Shown: positions 26,368 through 36,497, counted from the first letter of the stretch. The stretch is DNA of 64,000 nt from Rhizobiaceae bacterium CPCC 101076 (GCA_003347645.1 QDFX01000006.1:1-64000); one strand, 5' to 3'. The notes: generated by a model from the letters alone, not told the origin. Made by a program: numbers and translations.

Positions 26368-27717
26368 ATGAGTTCGACGGTTGCCATCATCGGCGCTGGT
26401 CCGATCGGCCTCGCGGCTGCTGCCTACCTCGTGAAGCGTGGGCTGAAGCCAGTGATCCTGGAGCAGGGACCTTCCGTCGGCTCATCTCTACGGAGCTGGT
26501 CGCATGTCCGGGTCTTCACCCCGTGGTCACTCAACATCGACGGCGCCGCGCGCGAACTGCTGATGCAACGCGGTTGGGAAGAGCCAGAACCGGACGACCT
26601 GCCCACCGGCGCCGATCTCGTCGATCGGTATCTTGAGCCGCTTGCGCGGCATCCCGCCATTGCAGAAGGACTGCTCCTCAACGCCAAAGTCATTGCGGTC
26701 GCCCGCACCGACACCGACAAGCTCGGCGACCGACGCAAGGGAACCTCTTTCACGGTGCGCTGGGTCGATGGCGAGGGGTGCCAAAACGACGTCAAGGCGA
26801 AAGCGGTGATCGACGCCTCGGGGACTTGGGGACACCCTAACCCGATGGGTCGCAACGGCCTGTCGATCCTCGGCGAGGACGAGCTCGGAGACAGCATCCT
26901 TTACGGCATTCCCGACATCGCCGGAAAACTCGCCGACGAGTTCGCCGGCAAGCGGACGCTGGTTGTGGGTGGGGGCCATTCAGCTATCAACGCCGTCCTC
27001 GACCTGGTGCGGTTGAAGGACCGAGACCCCGCCACGGAAGTTCTCTGGGGTCTACGCCGAAGCGGGGTCGATCGACTGGTCGGTGGCGGCCTGAACGACG
27101 CCTTACCCGGACGAGGATCGCTCGGGCTCGCCGCGCAGAGGGAGATTGATGCGGGGCAGGTGACGCTGCTCGCTCCGTTCGTCGCCGGGAGCGTTTCGCG
27201 GAAGGACGGCGCAGTCCACGTGTCGGCCAGTTCCCCGGGAGGACGGACGCCGCTGGTAGTCGACCGAATCGTCGTCGCGACGGGATCACGCCCCGACTTC
27301 GGCTTCCTGCGGGAGCTGCGCATCTCGATCGATGCGGCTGTCGAGGCGCCTCCGGCGCTGGCACCGCTGATCGACCCGAACGTCCATTCGTGCGGGACGG
27401 TGTCGCCGCACGGTGCCGTGGAACTCGCCCACCCGGAATCGGACTTCTACATCGTCGGCTCCAAGTCCTACGGACGAGCGCCCACCTTCCTGATGGCGAC
27501 GGGTTACGAACAGGTCCGCTCCGTTGTCGCTGAGATCGCCGGGGACCATATCGCGGCGCGCGAGGTCCGCCTCATCCTGCCGGAGACGGGCGTCTGCGGC
27601 AGCACCGCATCCGCAAAGGCATCGTCGGGCTGCTGCGCTCCGCCGCCCCCGGCCGAGCGCGCCGTCGGGGCCTGTTGCGGGGTAACCGCATCGACTGAGG
27701 AACCAACCAGTGCTTGA
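26368..27717 (+). CDS. FAD-dependent oxidoreductase with Cys-Cys tail, arsenic-cluster type
   Basis: 449 residues from the ATG at 26368 (a GTG lies one codon before). N-terminal FAD-binding Rossmann [18 protein letters not shown], a second nucleotide-binding GxGxxA-like motif [18 protein letters not shown] near residue 195, and VATGSRPDF near 310: a flavoprotein of the FMO/thioredoxin-reductase kind. The last 40 residues are not catalytic but carry Cys410 and pairs at 422-423 and 436-437 ([19 protein letters not shown]), suited to bind As(III) or deliver electrons to it. It lies between the PadR and arsH genes; its stop overlaps the arsH start by 8 bases. Confidence 0.75.
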   Translation: MSSTVAIIGAGPIGLAAAAYLVKRGLKPVILEQGPSVGSSLRSWSHVRVFTPWSLNIDGAARELLMQRGWEEPEPDDLPTGADLVDRYLEPLARHPAIAEGLLLNAKVIAVARTDTDKLGDRRKGTSFTVRWVDGEGCQNDVKAKAVIDASGTWGHPNPMGRNGLSILGEDELGDSILYGIPDIAGKLADEFAGKRTLVVGGGHSAINAVLDLVRLKDRDPATEVLWGLRRSGVDRLVGGGLNDALPGRGSLGLAAQREIDAGQVTLLAPFVAGSVSRKDGAVHVSASSPGGRTPLVVDRIVVATGSRPDFGFLRELRISIDAAVEAPPALAPLIDPNVHSCGTVSPHGAVELAHPESDFYIVGSKSYGRAPTFLMATGYEQVRSVVAEIAGDHIAAREVRLILPETGVCGSTASAKASSGCCAPPPPAERAVGACCGVTASTEEPTSA

Positions 27718-28417
27718 TTTGCCAAACGTGATGCCGGGCGTCATCGAGCCGCCGGACAGGGAGCGGCTGTCCGTGCCGATTGGCACCCATAGCCCGCGCA
27801 TCCTGATGCTCTACGGCTCGCTCCGCGCGCGCTCCTACAGCCGCTTCCTCACCCAAGAGGCCGCCCGGCTGCTCGAATATTTCGGCGCGGAAGTCCGCAT
27901 CTTTGATCCCGCCGGCCTGCCGCTGCCCGATGCCGAGCCAGACAACCATCCGAAGGTGCGCGAGCTTCGCGAGCTGTCGCAATGGTCGGAGGGGCAGGTC
28001 TGGTGCAGCCCCGAGCGCCACGGAACGATTTCCGGCGTCATGAAGGCCCAGATCGACTGGATTCCGCTCTCCGTCGGCTCCGTCCGTCCGACACAGGGGC
28101 GGACGCTCGCCGTGATGCAGGTGTCCGGCGGCTCGCAGAGCTTCAACGCGGTCAATCAGCTCCGTCAGCTCGGCCGCTGGATGCGGATGATCACCATCCC
28201 CAACCAGTCCTCGGTCGCCAAGGCGTTCCAGGAATTCGACGAAGCGGGGCGGATGAAGCCGTCCGCCTATTACGACCGCGTCGTCGACGTCATGGAGGAA
28301 TTGGTCAAGTTCACGCTGCTCACGCGCGACGTCTCGCGATATCTCACCGACCGCTACAGCGAGCGCCGAGAACGCGCCTCGGAACTTGAATCCCGCGTCG
28401 CGCTGAAGTCTATCTGA
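27710..28417 (+). CDS. arsH: ArsH NADPH-dependent FMN reductase
   Basis: 235 residues from a GTG start that overlaps the flavoprotein stop. The FMN-binding loop [18 protein letters not shown] and the block [26 protein letters not shown] are diagnostic of ArsH, as is the C-terminal [21 protein letters not shown]. ArsH oxidises trivalent organoarsenicals and can reduce quinones or Cr(VI), lowering toxicity. The protein is cytoplasmic and forms tetramers. Its TGA overlaps the next ATG by one base, so it is translated together with the exporter. Confidence 0.92.
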   Translation: MLDLPNVMPGVIEPPDRERLSVPIGTHSPRILMLYGSLRARSYSRFLTQEAARLLEYFGAEVRIFDPAGLPLPDAEPDNHPKVRELRELSQWSEGQVWCSPERHGTISGVMKAQIDWIPLSVGSVRPTQGRTLAVMQVSGGSQSFNAVNQLRQLGRWMRMITIPNQSSVAKAFQEFDEAGRMKPSAYYDRVVDVMEELVKFTLLTRDVSRYLTDRYSERRERASELESRVALKSI

Positions 28418-29622
28418 TGTCGCGCGCGGCCATTCTCGTCTGGCTGTTCGGCCTTACCCAGATCGTCGGCTACGGCACGCTGTATTATTCGTTCAGCGTG
28501 CTGGCGCCCTCCATGGCCGAGGATCTCGGCCTCGCCATCGGCTGGGTCTATGGCGCGTTCTCGTTGGCCCTGCTCGCGGGTGGCCTCGTCTCACCGTTCG
28601 TCGGCCGGGCTGTGGATCGGCATGGCGCCGGCGCCGTCATGACCTTCGGCTCGCTCGCCGCCGCCGCCGCGCTCGTCCTGTGCGCAACAGCCGGCAATGC
28701 TCCCATGCTCGCCATGGGCCTCGTCGCGATCGAGGTGACGGCGATCTTCGTGCAATACGAGGCAGCCTTCGCCGCTCTGGTCCAACTCACCGGCTCGGAT
28801 GCCAATCGCCGGATCACCCATCTCACTCTGATCGCCGGTTTCGCCTCGACCATCTTCTGGCCGCTTACCTCGGCGCTGCACGACATCATGTCGTGGCGGG
28901 ACGTCTATCTCTGGTACGCCGGGCTTCACGTCGTGCTCTGCTTACCCATTCACATCTGGGTCGCGCGCCAGCCCCGAACGGGCGGAGCAGACTGCGCCAC
29001 GATCCCGGACGGCGATACCGCCGACCGTCCATCGATGGGCAGCGAGCGCCGCGCCTTCGCGCTCCTCCTCATTGGCTTCTCCCTCGTCGGTTTCGTCATC
29101 TCTGCTTTGCTGGTTCACATGATTCCGCTCCTGACGGCGCTCGGCCTCGGCTCGATGAGCGCCATCGTCGGCGCCGTCTTCGGTCCAGCGCAGGTTCTCA
29201 GCCGAGTGGTCAATATGGGCTTCGGTCGCGAGCTTCATCCGCTCAGGCTGGCAATGATCTCGGCCGGCATGATGGTGCTGGCGCTGGGGCTTCTGGCCGT
29301 TGCCTCTCCCTGGCTGGTCGCGGCGCTCATGTTCTCCGCTCTGTTCGGCCTTGGCTCCGGCCTCACCAGCATCGTCCGGGGCACGGTTCCGCTCGCTCTG
29401 TTCGGCTCGCGGGGCTATGGCGCGCGGATCGGGAAACTCACCTCGGCAAGGCTCATTCTCTCCTCGATCGCCCCCTTCGCCTTCGCGCTGGTGCTCGAGC
29501 GGGCAGGGACGGCGGTGGGGCTGTGCCTCCTGGTCGGTCTGGCTTTGCTGGCGGTAGGGGCGCTGTGGGCGATCGACCGGCAGAGAGTGCGGGCGGGTCT
29601 CGGTTATTCTCCGGCGGAATAG
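28417..29622 (+). CDS. MFS exporter of the arsenic cluster (ArsK-like candidate)
   Basis: 401 residues, 12 membrane segments. It begins SRAAILVWLFGLTQIVGYGTLYYSFSVLAPSM and has the MFS loop GRAVDRHGAGAVM after helix 2. Position directly after arsH with shared TGATG, and general similarity to monocarboxylate-like MFS proteins of arsenic loci, point to efflux of trivalent arsenicals, as reported for ArsK of Agrobacterium. The family assignment as MFS is sure; the substrate is inferred from context. It ends 42 bases from the convergent channel gene. Confidence 0.75.
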   Translation: MSRAAILVWLFGLTQIVGYGTLYYSFSVLAPSMAEDLGLAIGWVYGAFSLALLAGGLVSPFVGRAVDRHGAGAVMTFGSLAAAAALVLCATAGNAPMLAMGLVAIEVTAIFVQYEAAFAALVQLTGSDANRRITHLTLIAGFASTIFWPLTSALHDIMSWRDVYLWYAGLHVVLCLPIHIWVARQPRTGGADCATIPDGDTADRPSMGSERRAFALLLIGFSLVGFVISALLVHMIPLLTALGLGSMSAIVGAVFGPAQVLSRVVNMGFGRELHPLRLAMISAGMMVLALGLLAVASPWLVAALMFSALFGLGSGLTSIVRGTVPLALFGSRGYGARIGKLTSARLILSSIAPFAFALVLERAGTAVGLCLLVGLALLAVGALWAIDRQRVRAGLGYSPAE

Positions 29623-29663
29623 TTTCCGCGGACGAATTTGACCAGATGACGTGCATTGGCCGC

Positions 29664-31514
29664 CTATGCCGCATCCGGATTGGCGGTTAGCGGCTTCGGA
29701 ACGGCCCTAATACCGTTTTCACGGAATGCACTGTGTATAGCCGTCAGGGCGGCCCGGCGGATCAACGACTGCTGACCGGCCTTCGCTCTGAATTTGGCAT
29801 GGATGATCAGCGTGCCGTCCTCGACCTCGCCTATGCCCTTGCTCTTCAGCGGTTCCAGAAGATCGACCGCAAGTTCGGGGTCGGCAGCGATGTCCTCGCC
29901 GATCTTCTTGATGATCTTCCGGACTTTCTCCACGTCGGTGTCGAACGCGACCCGGAACGCCAGCTTTTCGATCACCCAATCGCGGCTGAAATTCTGGATC
30001 TTGCCGATCTGGCCATATGGCACCGTCGCCAGGGTCCCACGCGTGCCTCGCAAGCAAACGGACCGGACCGAAATCTTCTCCACGGTTCCCTTGGCGCCCG
30101 AGGTTTCGATGTATTCGCCGAAGCGGAAAGCATCGTCGATCAGGAAAAACAGGCCGGACACAACATCCTTCACGAGCGTTTGCGAGCCGAAACCGATCGC
30201 CAATCCGAAGATGCTCAGGCCGGTGATCAGCGGCCACACATTGACGCCGATCGATACCAGGACCGAAAGCAGTGCCAGTACGACAATGCTTGCTTTGCCG
30301 ATGCCGCTCAGTAGCGGGACAAGGGTGCCGAGACGGGATCGCGGTGCGTTCGGCACCTCCGCATCTTCACCAACAGCTGGAAGCTCCGGTCGCAGGGCGC
30401 GACCCGCGGCCGTTCCGACCAAGTTCCACAGGAACGCCGTCGCCATGAGGATCAACGCCAGTCCGAACGAGTCGCGGGCGACCTGTCCGAGATCTATTCC
30501 GAAACCGTCCGCCAGCGGCGTCGCCCATATCGTCGCGAGCATGCTGAGTATGATGATCACCACCGCGAATCGGGCTGTCTGGCGTCCCGCGGCCGCGAGG
30601 ATCGAGATGTCGGGAGATTCCAGTCCTCGTCGCGCCCAGCTTCCGATCATCGCGTCCAGATGCGGGATCGCGACAAACATCAGCCCCGTCAGCAGGACGG
30701 CTGATCCGGGAAAGGCCCTTCCCATGGTCAGGGCGCCCTGGGTGCTGAGAAAGGTGACGATCAGAAACCCGATGATGATCCCCGGCCATGATCTGGCGAG
30801 ACCGGTGCGCCAGCGGCTTCTGGGACGTGGACCGGCTGCCGCGACCGCCATCGTGCGCCTGTTACGCCATGCGACGGCGGCAAACAGAAGATAGGCCGGA
30901 ATACCGACCAGTCCCGTCCGGACCAGATCCTCCAGACCCGGTCCAGCATTCCAAAGCCGCAGTGTCGCGATCAGCGCAACGCCGATGATTGCGAAGGCGA
31001 CGACGACGGAGAGGTCGCGCACCAGCGCCCTGAGATGGATGGAGCGGCTCGGAGTTTCGGTTCGCCGCGATGCCATGAGGATGAATCTCACGGTGGCGAG
31101 TATCAGAAAGCCCGCAATGGTGACGACAGCCCAGAGCCGCAGTGTCCGCATCGGCAGGCCGGCGCCGGTGAGGACTTGCGTCGCGATGAAGCCGAAGACC
31201 AGCGCGAGGGCCGCGGCCTCGATGCTCGCGAGGAATTTGCGCCAGACGCTGCGCGCGTCCGTCCTCTTCGTGAGCCAGCGATTGACCAGCACCAGCATGC
31301 CCGCGACGAGCGACACAGTCAGGATGATCTGGAATAAAAGAAAAGGGCCCGATGTTCCGGCACTCGCGAGCGAGGCGTTCAGGCCTTCAAACTCGGCGGG
31401 CACGGCGCGCAAGGCGTCCGATCGGGCGTCCAAGCCGCTGACGAACTCCTCGGCGAGATGTTCAAGCCCGGAAATCAGGGAGGTGATGTCGTCTGCCGCC
31501 GCCGTTTCACTCAC
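29664..31514 (-). CDS. Mechanosensitive channel, MscS family (large form)
   Basis: 616 residues from a GTG at 31514 (GAGGA just upstream). Around nine hydrophobic segments precede the MscS core at about 415-600: a pore helix (VLALLSVLVSIGVNVWPLITGLSIFGLAIGFGSQTLVKDVVSGLF) and the beta domain FGEYIETSGAKGTVEKISVR with TVPYGQIGKIQNFSRDW. Extra N-terminal membrane helices make it larger than MscS of E. coli (286 residues), similar to MscK-like or YbdG-like forms. It should open on hypo-osmotic stress. It stands alone, with a 224-base upstream gap shared with the next divergent gene. Confidence 0.88.
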   Translation of the reverse strand: MSETAAADDITSLISGLEHLAEEFVSGLDARSDALRAVPAEFEGLNASLASAGTSGPFLLFQIILTVSLVAGMLVLVNRWLTKRTDARSVWRKFLASIEAAALALVFGFIATQVLTGAGLPMRTLRLWAVVTIAGFLILATVRFILMASRRTETPSRSIHLRALVRDLSVVVAFAIIGVALIATLRLWNAGPGLEDLVRTGLVGIPAYLLFAAVAWRNRRTMAVAAAGPRPRSRWRTGLARSWPGIIIGFLIVTFLSTQGALTMGRAFPGSAVLLTGLMFVAIPHLDAMIGSWARRGLESPDISILAAAGRQTARFAVVIIILSMLATIWATPLADGFGIDLGQVARDSFGLALILMATAFLWNLVGTAAGRALRPELPAVGEDAEVPNAPRSRLGTLVPLLSGIGKASIVVLALLSVLVSIGVNVWPLITGLSIFGLAIGFGSQTLVKDVVSGLFFLIDDAFRFGEYIETSGAKGTVEKISVRSVCLRGTRGTLATVPYGQIGKIQNFSRDWVIEKLAFRVAFDTDVEKVRKIIKKIGEDIAADPELAVDLLEPLKSKGIGEVEDGTLIIHAKFRAKAGQQSLIRRAALTAIHSAFRENGIRAVPKPLTANPDAA

Positions 31515-31738
31515 AATTCCTCGGCCTTTCGTCTCTTGCAGCCGATCCGTCGGTGTGTGGTTTCATGCTAGCGCGAATGCGGAAGCTTCGGCGCGCGTAA
31601 CAGTTACGTCGCCGCAAGGTAACGGTAACGGGGAGCGCGGACAGCCGACGGGCCGAAGCGCTACAGGAGTGCTATCCTCCTCTCTGGAATGACTCCAATT
31701 CGGGGGTCAGGGGCGGGCCTTTTGGGGGAGGTTTTGCG

Positions 31739-32242
31739 ATGTCGAGCTACATTTATCTGCTGACGCTCGTGCACACAGCGATCAGTCTGGTCGCCCTGGT
31801 GCTCGGCTGGCCGGTCATCTCCGGCTTTCTGCATGGCCGGGTCTCGACCTGGACCTTCTGGTTCCTCGTCACCGCGATCGCCTGCAGCGTGACCGGCTTC
31901 TTGTTCCCGATCACGGTCATCACGCCCGGCATCGTCTTCGGCATCATCGCGCTCGTCACTTTGGCGATCGCTCTCTATGCCCGCCGCGCCCATTACGCCG
32001 GCCATCTGCGCTGGATCTATGTCGCGACCATGGTGCTGAACGTCTATCTTCTGCTGGTCGTGACGATCGTCCAATCGTTCCAGAAGATCCCGTTCCTCAA
32101 CGCGCTGGCGCCGACCGGTGCCGAGCCGCCGGTCCTGATCGCGCAGGTCATCGGCCTCGTCGCCTTCCTGGTCCTCGGCGTTTTCTCGGTGATCAAGTTC
32201 AAGGGCGAGTTCGGCGGCGGCGTGATGCCAACTCCGGCCTGA
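31739..32242 (+). CDS. Four-helix integral membrane protein, unknown
   Basis: 167 residues, ATG at 31739 with GGGGGAGG 7 bases upstream. Four hydrophobic segments at about 5-27, 39-62, 66-84, and 130-152, with one more weak span near 95-115. No charged motif or cysteine pair is visible, and I do not assign a family name. The Arg/His loop ARRAHYAGHLRW between spans lies on one membrane side. It is convergent, 2 bases apart, with the next small minus-strand gene, and no operon partners show its role. Confidence 0.7.
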   Translation: MSSYIYLLTLVHTAISLVALVLGWPVISGFLHGRVSTWTFWFLVTAIACSVTGFLFPITVITPGIVFGIIALVTLAIALYARRAHYAGHLRWIYVATMVLNVYLLLVVTIVQSFQKIPFLNALAPTGAEPPVLIAQVIGLVAFLVLGVFSVIKFKGEFGGGVMPTPA

Positions 32243-32244
32243 TC

Positions 32245-32532
32245 TCAGCGCAGGCCGAGAAATCTCAGGGCGAATGCCAGCGCGGGGTGCTCCCTGCGCT
32301 GGGGCGGGGTCAGCCCGAGCGCGCGCCAGCCGTGCGGCGTCAGCTCGAAATGCGATCGCAACCCGAACGGACCCGCAAGCGCGAAGCGGACGAGGTCGCG
32401 CCGCTCGGCGCGGAGCGCGCAGGTCTCGTCGATCTGCCGCACGGTTTCCACGTCGCCGAGAAGAATGCGCCCGCCTGCGAACGAAAGCTTGCGCAGAAAA
32501 CGGCCGAGCTGAGGGTCGAGGGCGCTGTCCAT
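32245..32532 (-). CDS. Small hypothetical protein
   Basis: 95 residues from ATG 32532, soluble, Arg/Leu-rich. The middle (RQIDETCALRAERRDLVRFALAGPFGLRSHFELTPHGWRALGLTP) has the look of a small winged-helix or regulator fragment with an ELTPHGWRAL turn, but no family is recognised. It is coded 2 bases from the convergent membrane protein gene. Coding potential is supported by an ATG start and full-length high third-position GC only. Confidence 0.45.
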   Translation of the reverse strand: MDSALDPQLGRFLRKLSFAGGRILLGDVETVRQIDETCALRAERRDLVRFALAGPFGLRSHFELTPHGWRALGLTPPQRREHPALAFALRFLGLR

Positions 32533-32937
32533 GATTCAAGTGGTAACACCACAGTAGAACTACGGATACGTCAGAAATCCTGACATTCCACGTCTCGATT
32601 CCGGCAAATTGCTCCTCGATCCTCGGCCGGCCGCATCCCGAAACCGACCAGCCGCGCGAAATCACGCTGATATTATAGCTCATTAGACGAAAGGAGGAGC
32701 GTATCGAAGTTGATGAAATCCGATCCCGGAGGCGTGAACAGATTTCCTTACTGAATCAACAGATTTCGAGTCCGGCGGGAGACCTCCGAAATCTCTAGAG
32801 AGACGGAACTTTCGAGATCTGGACCATGTAGTTTCCCGTAAAGGGTAAGGTCTCCGGTGACGATCCAGCGGAGGAAATAAACCGTTAACCATGTGGGTGG
32901 CTCCCTCGAAGGTGAAAACAGGGTCCGGGGGACGGCT
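32533..32937. other. Intergenic region between divergent genes, no gene seen
   Basis: 405 bases with lower GC than the surroundings, in front of the chemoreceptor gene. It carries a partial dyad around CGAAATCTCTAGAGAGACGG (near 32787) and presumably the promoters of both flanking genes. No RNA gene or ORF with a credible start was found. Confidence 0.5.
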
Positions 32938-34617
32938 ATGAAATTCACCAACCTGAAGCTCGTGTACAAAGTGATGTGCGTGCTGATCGCCATGGCGGGC
33001 GTGGCGATCTTCGGTGTTGTGTTCTCCGACAAGAAGATATCCGAGGTCGAGACGACCTATATGGAGCTCGTCGAGCATACGAGCCCGACACTCGTCGCGA
33101 TGACGAGGCTGAACCTTCGTCTCGTGATCCTGAGCTCGGGCATGTACGAGACCTTTGCCTTCCATGGCGAGGACGCGAAGAGCGCCCGCGACGAGGTGAA
33201 GAAGGCCCGCAAGGAGTATCAGGAGCAGGTCTCGCAGCTGCAGAAGCTCGATCCCGACGACAGCACGATCTACGAGAGCTTCCTCGACGACTTCGAGGAT
33301 ATCAGCGACGAGGCCAACAAGGCTGCCGACCTCGCAATGGCCGGCCGCGTCGACCAGGCGCTGCCGATTGCGCACAAGGTCGACGATGCGATCGACGAAC
33401 TGCGCACCAAGATCCGTAACAAGACCAATGCCGACTCCCAGGAAATGGAACGAAAGGCCGAACAGGCGGCGGCAACGGCGGAGAGCGCGCAGACGGAAAA
33501 CATGGTCGTTTCCCTCATCGGCCTCGGCGTGGTCTTCATGCTCGCGGTCTGGATGACGATCGGCCTGATTTCCCGCCCGCTGGCCCGGATGTCGGTGACG
33601 ATGGCGGCTCTGGCCGGAGGCGATCTCACCGTCTCGGTCGATGGGCAGAAGCGCAAGGACGAGGTCGGCGACATGGCCAAGGCGGTCGACGTTTTCAAGC
33701 AGAACGCGATCGCGGTGAAACAGCTCGAGGCCGAGCAGGAAGCGCAGAAGGCGCGTGCCGAGGCCGAGAAGCGGGCGGCGATGAACGACCTCGCCGATAG
33801 GTTCGAGGTCGAGGTGATGGGCGTGGTGCAGGCGGTGTCGGCGTCGGCACAGCAGCTTCAGGCCAATGCCGAGACCATGTCCTCCGCCGCGGAGGAAACG
33901 AGCCGACAGTCGAACGCGGTCGCGGCGGCATCCGAACAGGCGACCACCAATGTGCAGACCGTCGCCGCCGCTGCGGAGGAGCTCTCAAAATCGATCCACG
34001 AGATCGCCGAGCAGGTGACCTCGGCGGCCACCGCGACCACGACGGCGACGAACCAGGCGTCGAGCACGGTGACCCTCGTCCAGGGGCTCGCGCAGAGCGC
34101 CCAGCGTATCGGCGAAGTCGTCGGCCTGATCGGCGACGTCTCCGCGCAGACGAACCTTCTGGCGCTCAACGCGACCATCGAAGCAGCACGTGCCGGCGAG
34201 GCGGGACGCGGTTTCGCCGTCGTCGCCCAGGAAGTGAAGCAACTCGCGGCCCAGACGTCGCGGGCCACCGAGGAGATCGCCTCGCAGATCCAGGCCGTTC
34301 AGGGGGCGACCAATGAGGTTGTGCAGGCGATCACCGGGATCAGCAATTCGATCAGCCAGATCGACAACATTTCCGGCGCTATCGCCACGGCGGTGGAAGA
34401 GCAGGGCGCGGCGACGCAGGAAATCGCCCGCAACGTCGTCCAGGCCTCGACCGGCACGAAGGAGGTGTCGTCGAACATCTCCGGCGTTAGCGAGGCTGCG
34501 GCGTCCACCGGCAAGGTATCCGAGGAGATCGTGGGCGCCTCGGTCAGCCTGGCCAAGCAGGCAAACGATCTCCGCGATCAGGTGTCGGCGTTCATCGGAC
34601 GAGTCCGCGTCGCCTGA
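32938..34617 (+). CDS. Methyl-accepting chemotaxis protein
   Basis: 559 residues from the ATG at 32938 (GGGGGA upstream). TM1 at about 12-30, a periplasmic four-helix bundle sensor at about 33-187 rich in Glu/Asp/Lys, TM2 at about 190-212, HAMP at about 212-265, then the coiled signalling domain at about 300-555 with the hairpin tip [43 protein letters not shown] type sequence. It should control CheA through CheW in response to an unknown ligand. The chemosensory genes are not in the window, so this is a free-standing receptor. Confidence 0.92.
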   Translation: MKFTNLKLVYKVMCVLIAMAGVAIFGVVFSDKKISEVETTYMELVEHTSPTLVAMTRLNLRLVILSSGMYETFAFHGEDAKSARDEVKKARKEYQEQVSQLQKLDPDDSTIYESFLDDFEDISDEANKAADLAMAGRVDQALPIAHKVDDAIDELRTKIRNKTNADSQEMERKAEQAAATAESAQTENMVVSLIGLGVVFMLAVWMTIGLISRPLARMSVTMAALAGGDLTVSVDGQKRKDEVGDMAKAVDVFKQNAIAVKQLEAEQEAQKARAEAEKRAAMNDLADRFEVEVMGVVQAVSASAQQLQANAETMSSAAEETSRQSNAVAAASEQATTNVQTVAAAAEELSKSIHEIAEQVTSAATATTTATNQASSTVTLVQGLAQSAQRIGEVVGLIGDVSAQTNLLALNATIEAARAGEAGRGFAVVAQEVKQLAAQTSRATEEIASQIQAVQGATNEVVQAITGISNSISQIDNISGAIATAVEEQGAATQEIARNVVQASTGTKEVSSNISGVSEAAASTGKVSEEIVGASVSLAKQANDLRDQVSAFIGRVRVA

Positions 34618-34644
34618 CGGACGATTTGAAACGAAAGTCCACCG

Positions 34645-35154
34645 TCAGGAACGACGGCGGGTTTTCCTTTGTCCGGCGCGCGAATGCTGGCCCGCATAGG
34701 CGGCGTCGAGGGCGCGGATCTCGTCCTCGGCGCCTTTGGGATCTAGCTTCCGGATAAGAACGTCGATCTTGGCTTCCAGTCGCTCATCGCCTTCCTTCGA
34801 CTGCGGCGAGCCGACATAAAGGAAGAGTGCGAGACCACCGACCTGCCATAGCAGTTGTAGAAATTCCGATTGCCAGTTCTCGAACGTGTCGCGCAGCATC
34901 TCGACCGAGTAGCCCGAAAGGGTGATGGGCTGACTGAGTGCGCGCTGCTCGTCGATGTAGGCGAACCAGCCGAAGATCCAGTGGCCCGCGATCGAGAAGA
35001 GGAACAGTCCGAGCGTGATCCACGCATAAGAATAGCGTTTCAGGACCGATCTCATCGGAAGATCGGTCTCGGCCATGGGTTCGGGGTTCTTCGGCGTTTC
35101 TCCCAGCGCCTTTTGACGGGCGCTGTCTCCTGTTCTTCTCGAACTTCTGGCCAT
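34645..35154 (-). CDS. DUF6766-like membrane protein
   Basis: 169 residues. Two strong membrane spans at about 42-66 (YAWITLGLFLFSIAGHWIFG) and 95-115, joined by a loop with FAYIDEQRALSQPITL and the characteristic ENWQSEFLQL, then LYVGSPQSKEGDERLEAKID. This layout matches DUF6766 as I remember it. The basic C-terminal tail (RAGQRKTRRRS) is cytoplasmic. It is the last gene of a three-gene minus-strand set with the DUF2934 and DUF3008 genes (spacings 2 and 19 bases), a group typical of stress-related accessory genes in Rhizobiales. Confidence 0.7.
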   Translation of the reverse strand: MARSSRRTGDSARQKALGETPKNPEPMAETDLPMRSVLKRYSYAWITLGLFLFSIAGHWIFGWFAYIDEQRALSQPITLSGYSVEMLRDTFENWQSEFLQLLWQVGGLALFLYVGSPQSKEGDERLEAKIDVLIRKLDPKGAEDEIRALDAAYAGQHSRAGQRKTRRRS

Positions 35155-35156
35155 GA

Positions 35157-35381
35157 TTATCCTAGCTCGGTTGACTCCTTCAGCCGCTCACCGACTGGTT
35201 GTTCGACTTTCTGCTCTACCTTCTGCGCCCCGAGCGGACCGTCGGCGTCCGGCTCGGGCCTGAACTGGTCGCACATCTCGCGCCGGGCCTGCTCCCAGTG
35301 TTCGCGCTCGCGGCCTTCCGGCTGGCCGAGCTGAATCCATATCTCATAGGCGCGCAGTCGGATGCGTTCTTCCTTGTCCAT
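35157..35381 (-). CDS. DUF2934 family protein
   Basis: 74 residues. The DUF2934 core is RIRLRAYEIWIQLGQPEGREREHWEQARREM, a short helical segment found in many Rhizobiales proteins; the last 35 residues are Glu/Lys/Pro-rich. No signal peptide or membrane span. It lies between the DUF3008 and DUF6766 genes in one probable operon. Function unknown, often linked with stress-induced genes. Confidence 0.8.
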   Translation of the reverse strand: MDKEERIRLRAYEIWIQLGQPEGREREHWEQARREMCDQFRPEPDADGPLGAQKVEQKVEQPVGERLKESTELG

Positions 35382-35400
35382 TCCGTCCCCCCGATCCGGT

Positions 35401-35589
35401 TCAGTGCTTTGCGGCGTGCTCGGGTTTTCCCTTGCGCTTGGTCGAAGCCATCTTGTCGAGTTCCTTTTCGCTCATGGACTCGACCATCTGCTTTGAGGCG
35501 CCGCGCAGCTTCGATTTCGGCATGTCTCCGCGCTTGGCGGCGAGGGCCGCTCCGGCGGCCTTCTGTTGGGCTCCAGATTTGGCTGGCAT
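35401..35589 (-). CDS. DUF3008 family small basic protein
   Basis: 62 residues, highly basic and Lys/Ala-rich (MPAKSGAQQKAAGAALAAKRG, then SKLRGASKQMVESMSEKELDKMASTKRKGKPEHAAKH). It matches the DUF3008 family of small proteins common in Alphaproteobacteria. The lysine-rich character suggests binding to nucleic acid, but that is a guess. It is the first gene of the minus-strand three-gene set, with 111 bases to the divergent CinA-like gene. Confidence 0.8.
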   Translation of the reverse strand: MPAKSGAQQKAAGAALAAKRGDMPKSKLRGASKQMVESMSEKELDKMASTKRKGKPEHAAKH

Positions 35590-35700
35590 GATGCGCTCCC
35601 GAATGTGTTGGGTTTCCCATGACGGGAACGCGTGGACCGACGCAGGGTTCCGGCACGAACGCCCTTGCTGAACCGGGGAGCGGCACCTTAAATCCCCGCC

Positions 35701-36444
35701 ATGACCACGCCCGACATCGTCACTGCCGCCGTCCTCGTGATCGGCGACGAAATCCTATCCGGCCGCACCAAGGATCAGAACATCGGCACGATCGCCGACT
35801 GGTTGACCGGGATCGGCATCGATCTGAAAGAGGTGAGGGTGGTTCCCGATGAGGAGCCTGAGATCGTCGGGGCTGTGAACGCGCTTCGAGCGAAATACAC
35901 CTACGTCTTCACCACTGGCGGTATCGGCCCGACGCATGACGACATCACTGCCGATTGCGTGGCCAAGGCGTTTGGCGTCGGCATCGATCACGATCCGCGA
36001 GCCGTCGCTTTGCTCCAGCAGATCCCCGGCATGGTGCTCAACGAAGCGCGGCTGCGGATGGCGCGCATCCCGAACGGCGCCGATCTCATCGTCAACAGCG
36101 TATCCAAGGCGCCGGGCTTCCGGATCGGCAACGTGCATGTGATGGCCGGCGTACCGAAGATCATGCAGGCCATGCTGGTGGAGATCGCACCGACGCTGAA
36201 GACCGGGCCGAAGGTGCAGTCGGTGACGATTCCGGCCGGCCTGAAGGAGGGCGATATCGGCACGCCGCTCGGCCTCATCCAGAAAGCGTATCCGGCGGTG
36301 ACGATCGGCAGCTATCCCTTCCAGGACGAGCGCGGCTACAACACCAACCTCGTCGTCCGCTCGCGCGATACCGAGGCCCTGGTCGCCGCGACGAACGCGG
36401 TCGAGGCGATGCTGGCCGATGTGAGAGAGCAGCTCTCGCGTTGA
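35701..36444 (+). CDS. CinA-like molybdopterin-binding domain protein
   Basis: 247 residues. The MoCF_biosynth fold starts at once: AAVLVIGDEILSGRTKDQNIGTIADWLTGIGIDLKEVRVV and TTGGIGPTHDDITADCVAKAFG, as in MoaB, MogA and the N-terminal half of CinA. The C-terminal nicotinamide-nucleotide amidohydrolase half of full CinA is absent, so this is the short form widespread in Alphaproteobacteria. Possible roles are molybdopterin binding or NAD-related pyrophosphatase activity. It stands alone, with a plain ATG start. Confidence 0.88.
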   Translation: MTTPDIVTAAVLVIGDEILSGRTKDQNIGTIADWLTGIGIDLKEVRVVPDEEPEIVGAVNALRAKYTYVFTTGGIGPTHDDITADCVAKAFGVGIDHDPRAVALLQQIPGMVLNEARLRMARIPNGADLIVNSVSKAPGFRIGNVHVMAGVPKIMQAMLVEIAPTLKTGPKVQSVTIPAGLKEGDIGTPLGLIQKAYPAVTIGSYPFQDERGYNTNLVVRSRDTEALVAATNAVEAMLADVREQLSR

Positions 36445-36497
36445 ACCCTTCCGCACCGTGAAAGGTTGAACTCCCGAGACAATAGCGGGAGGCGGCG

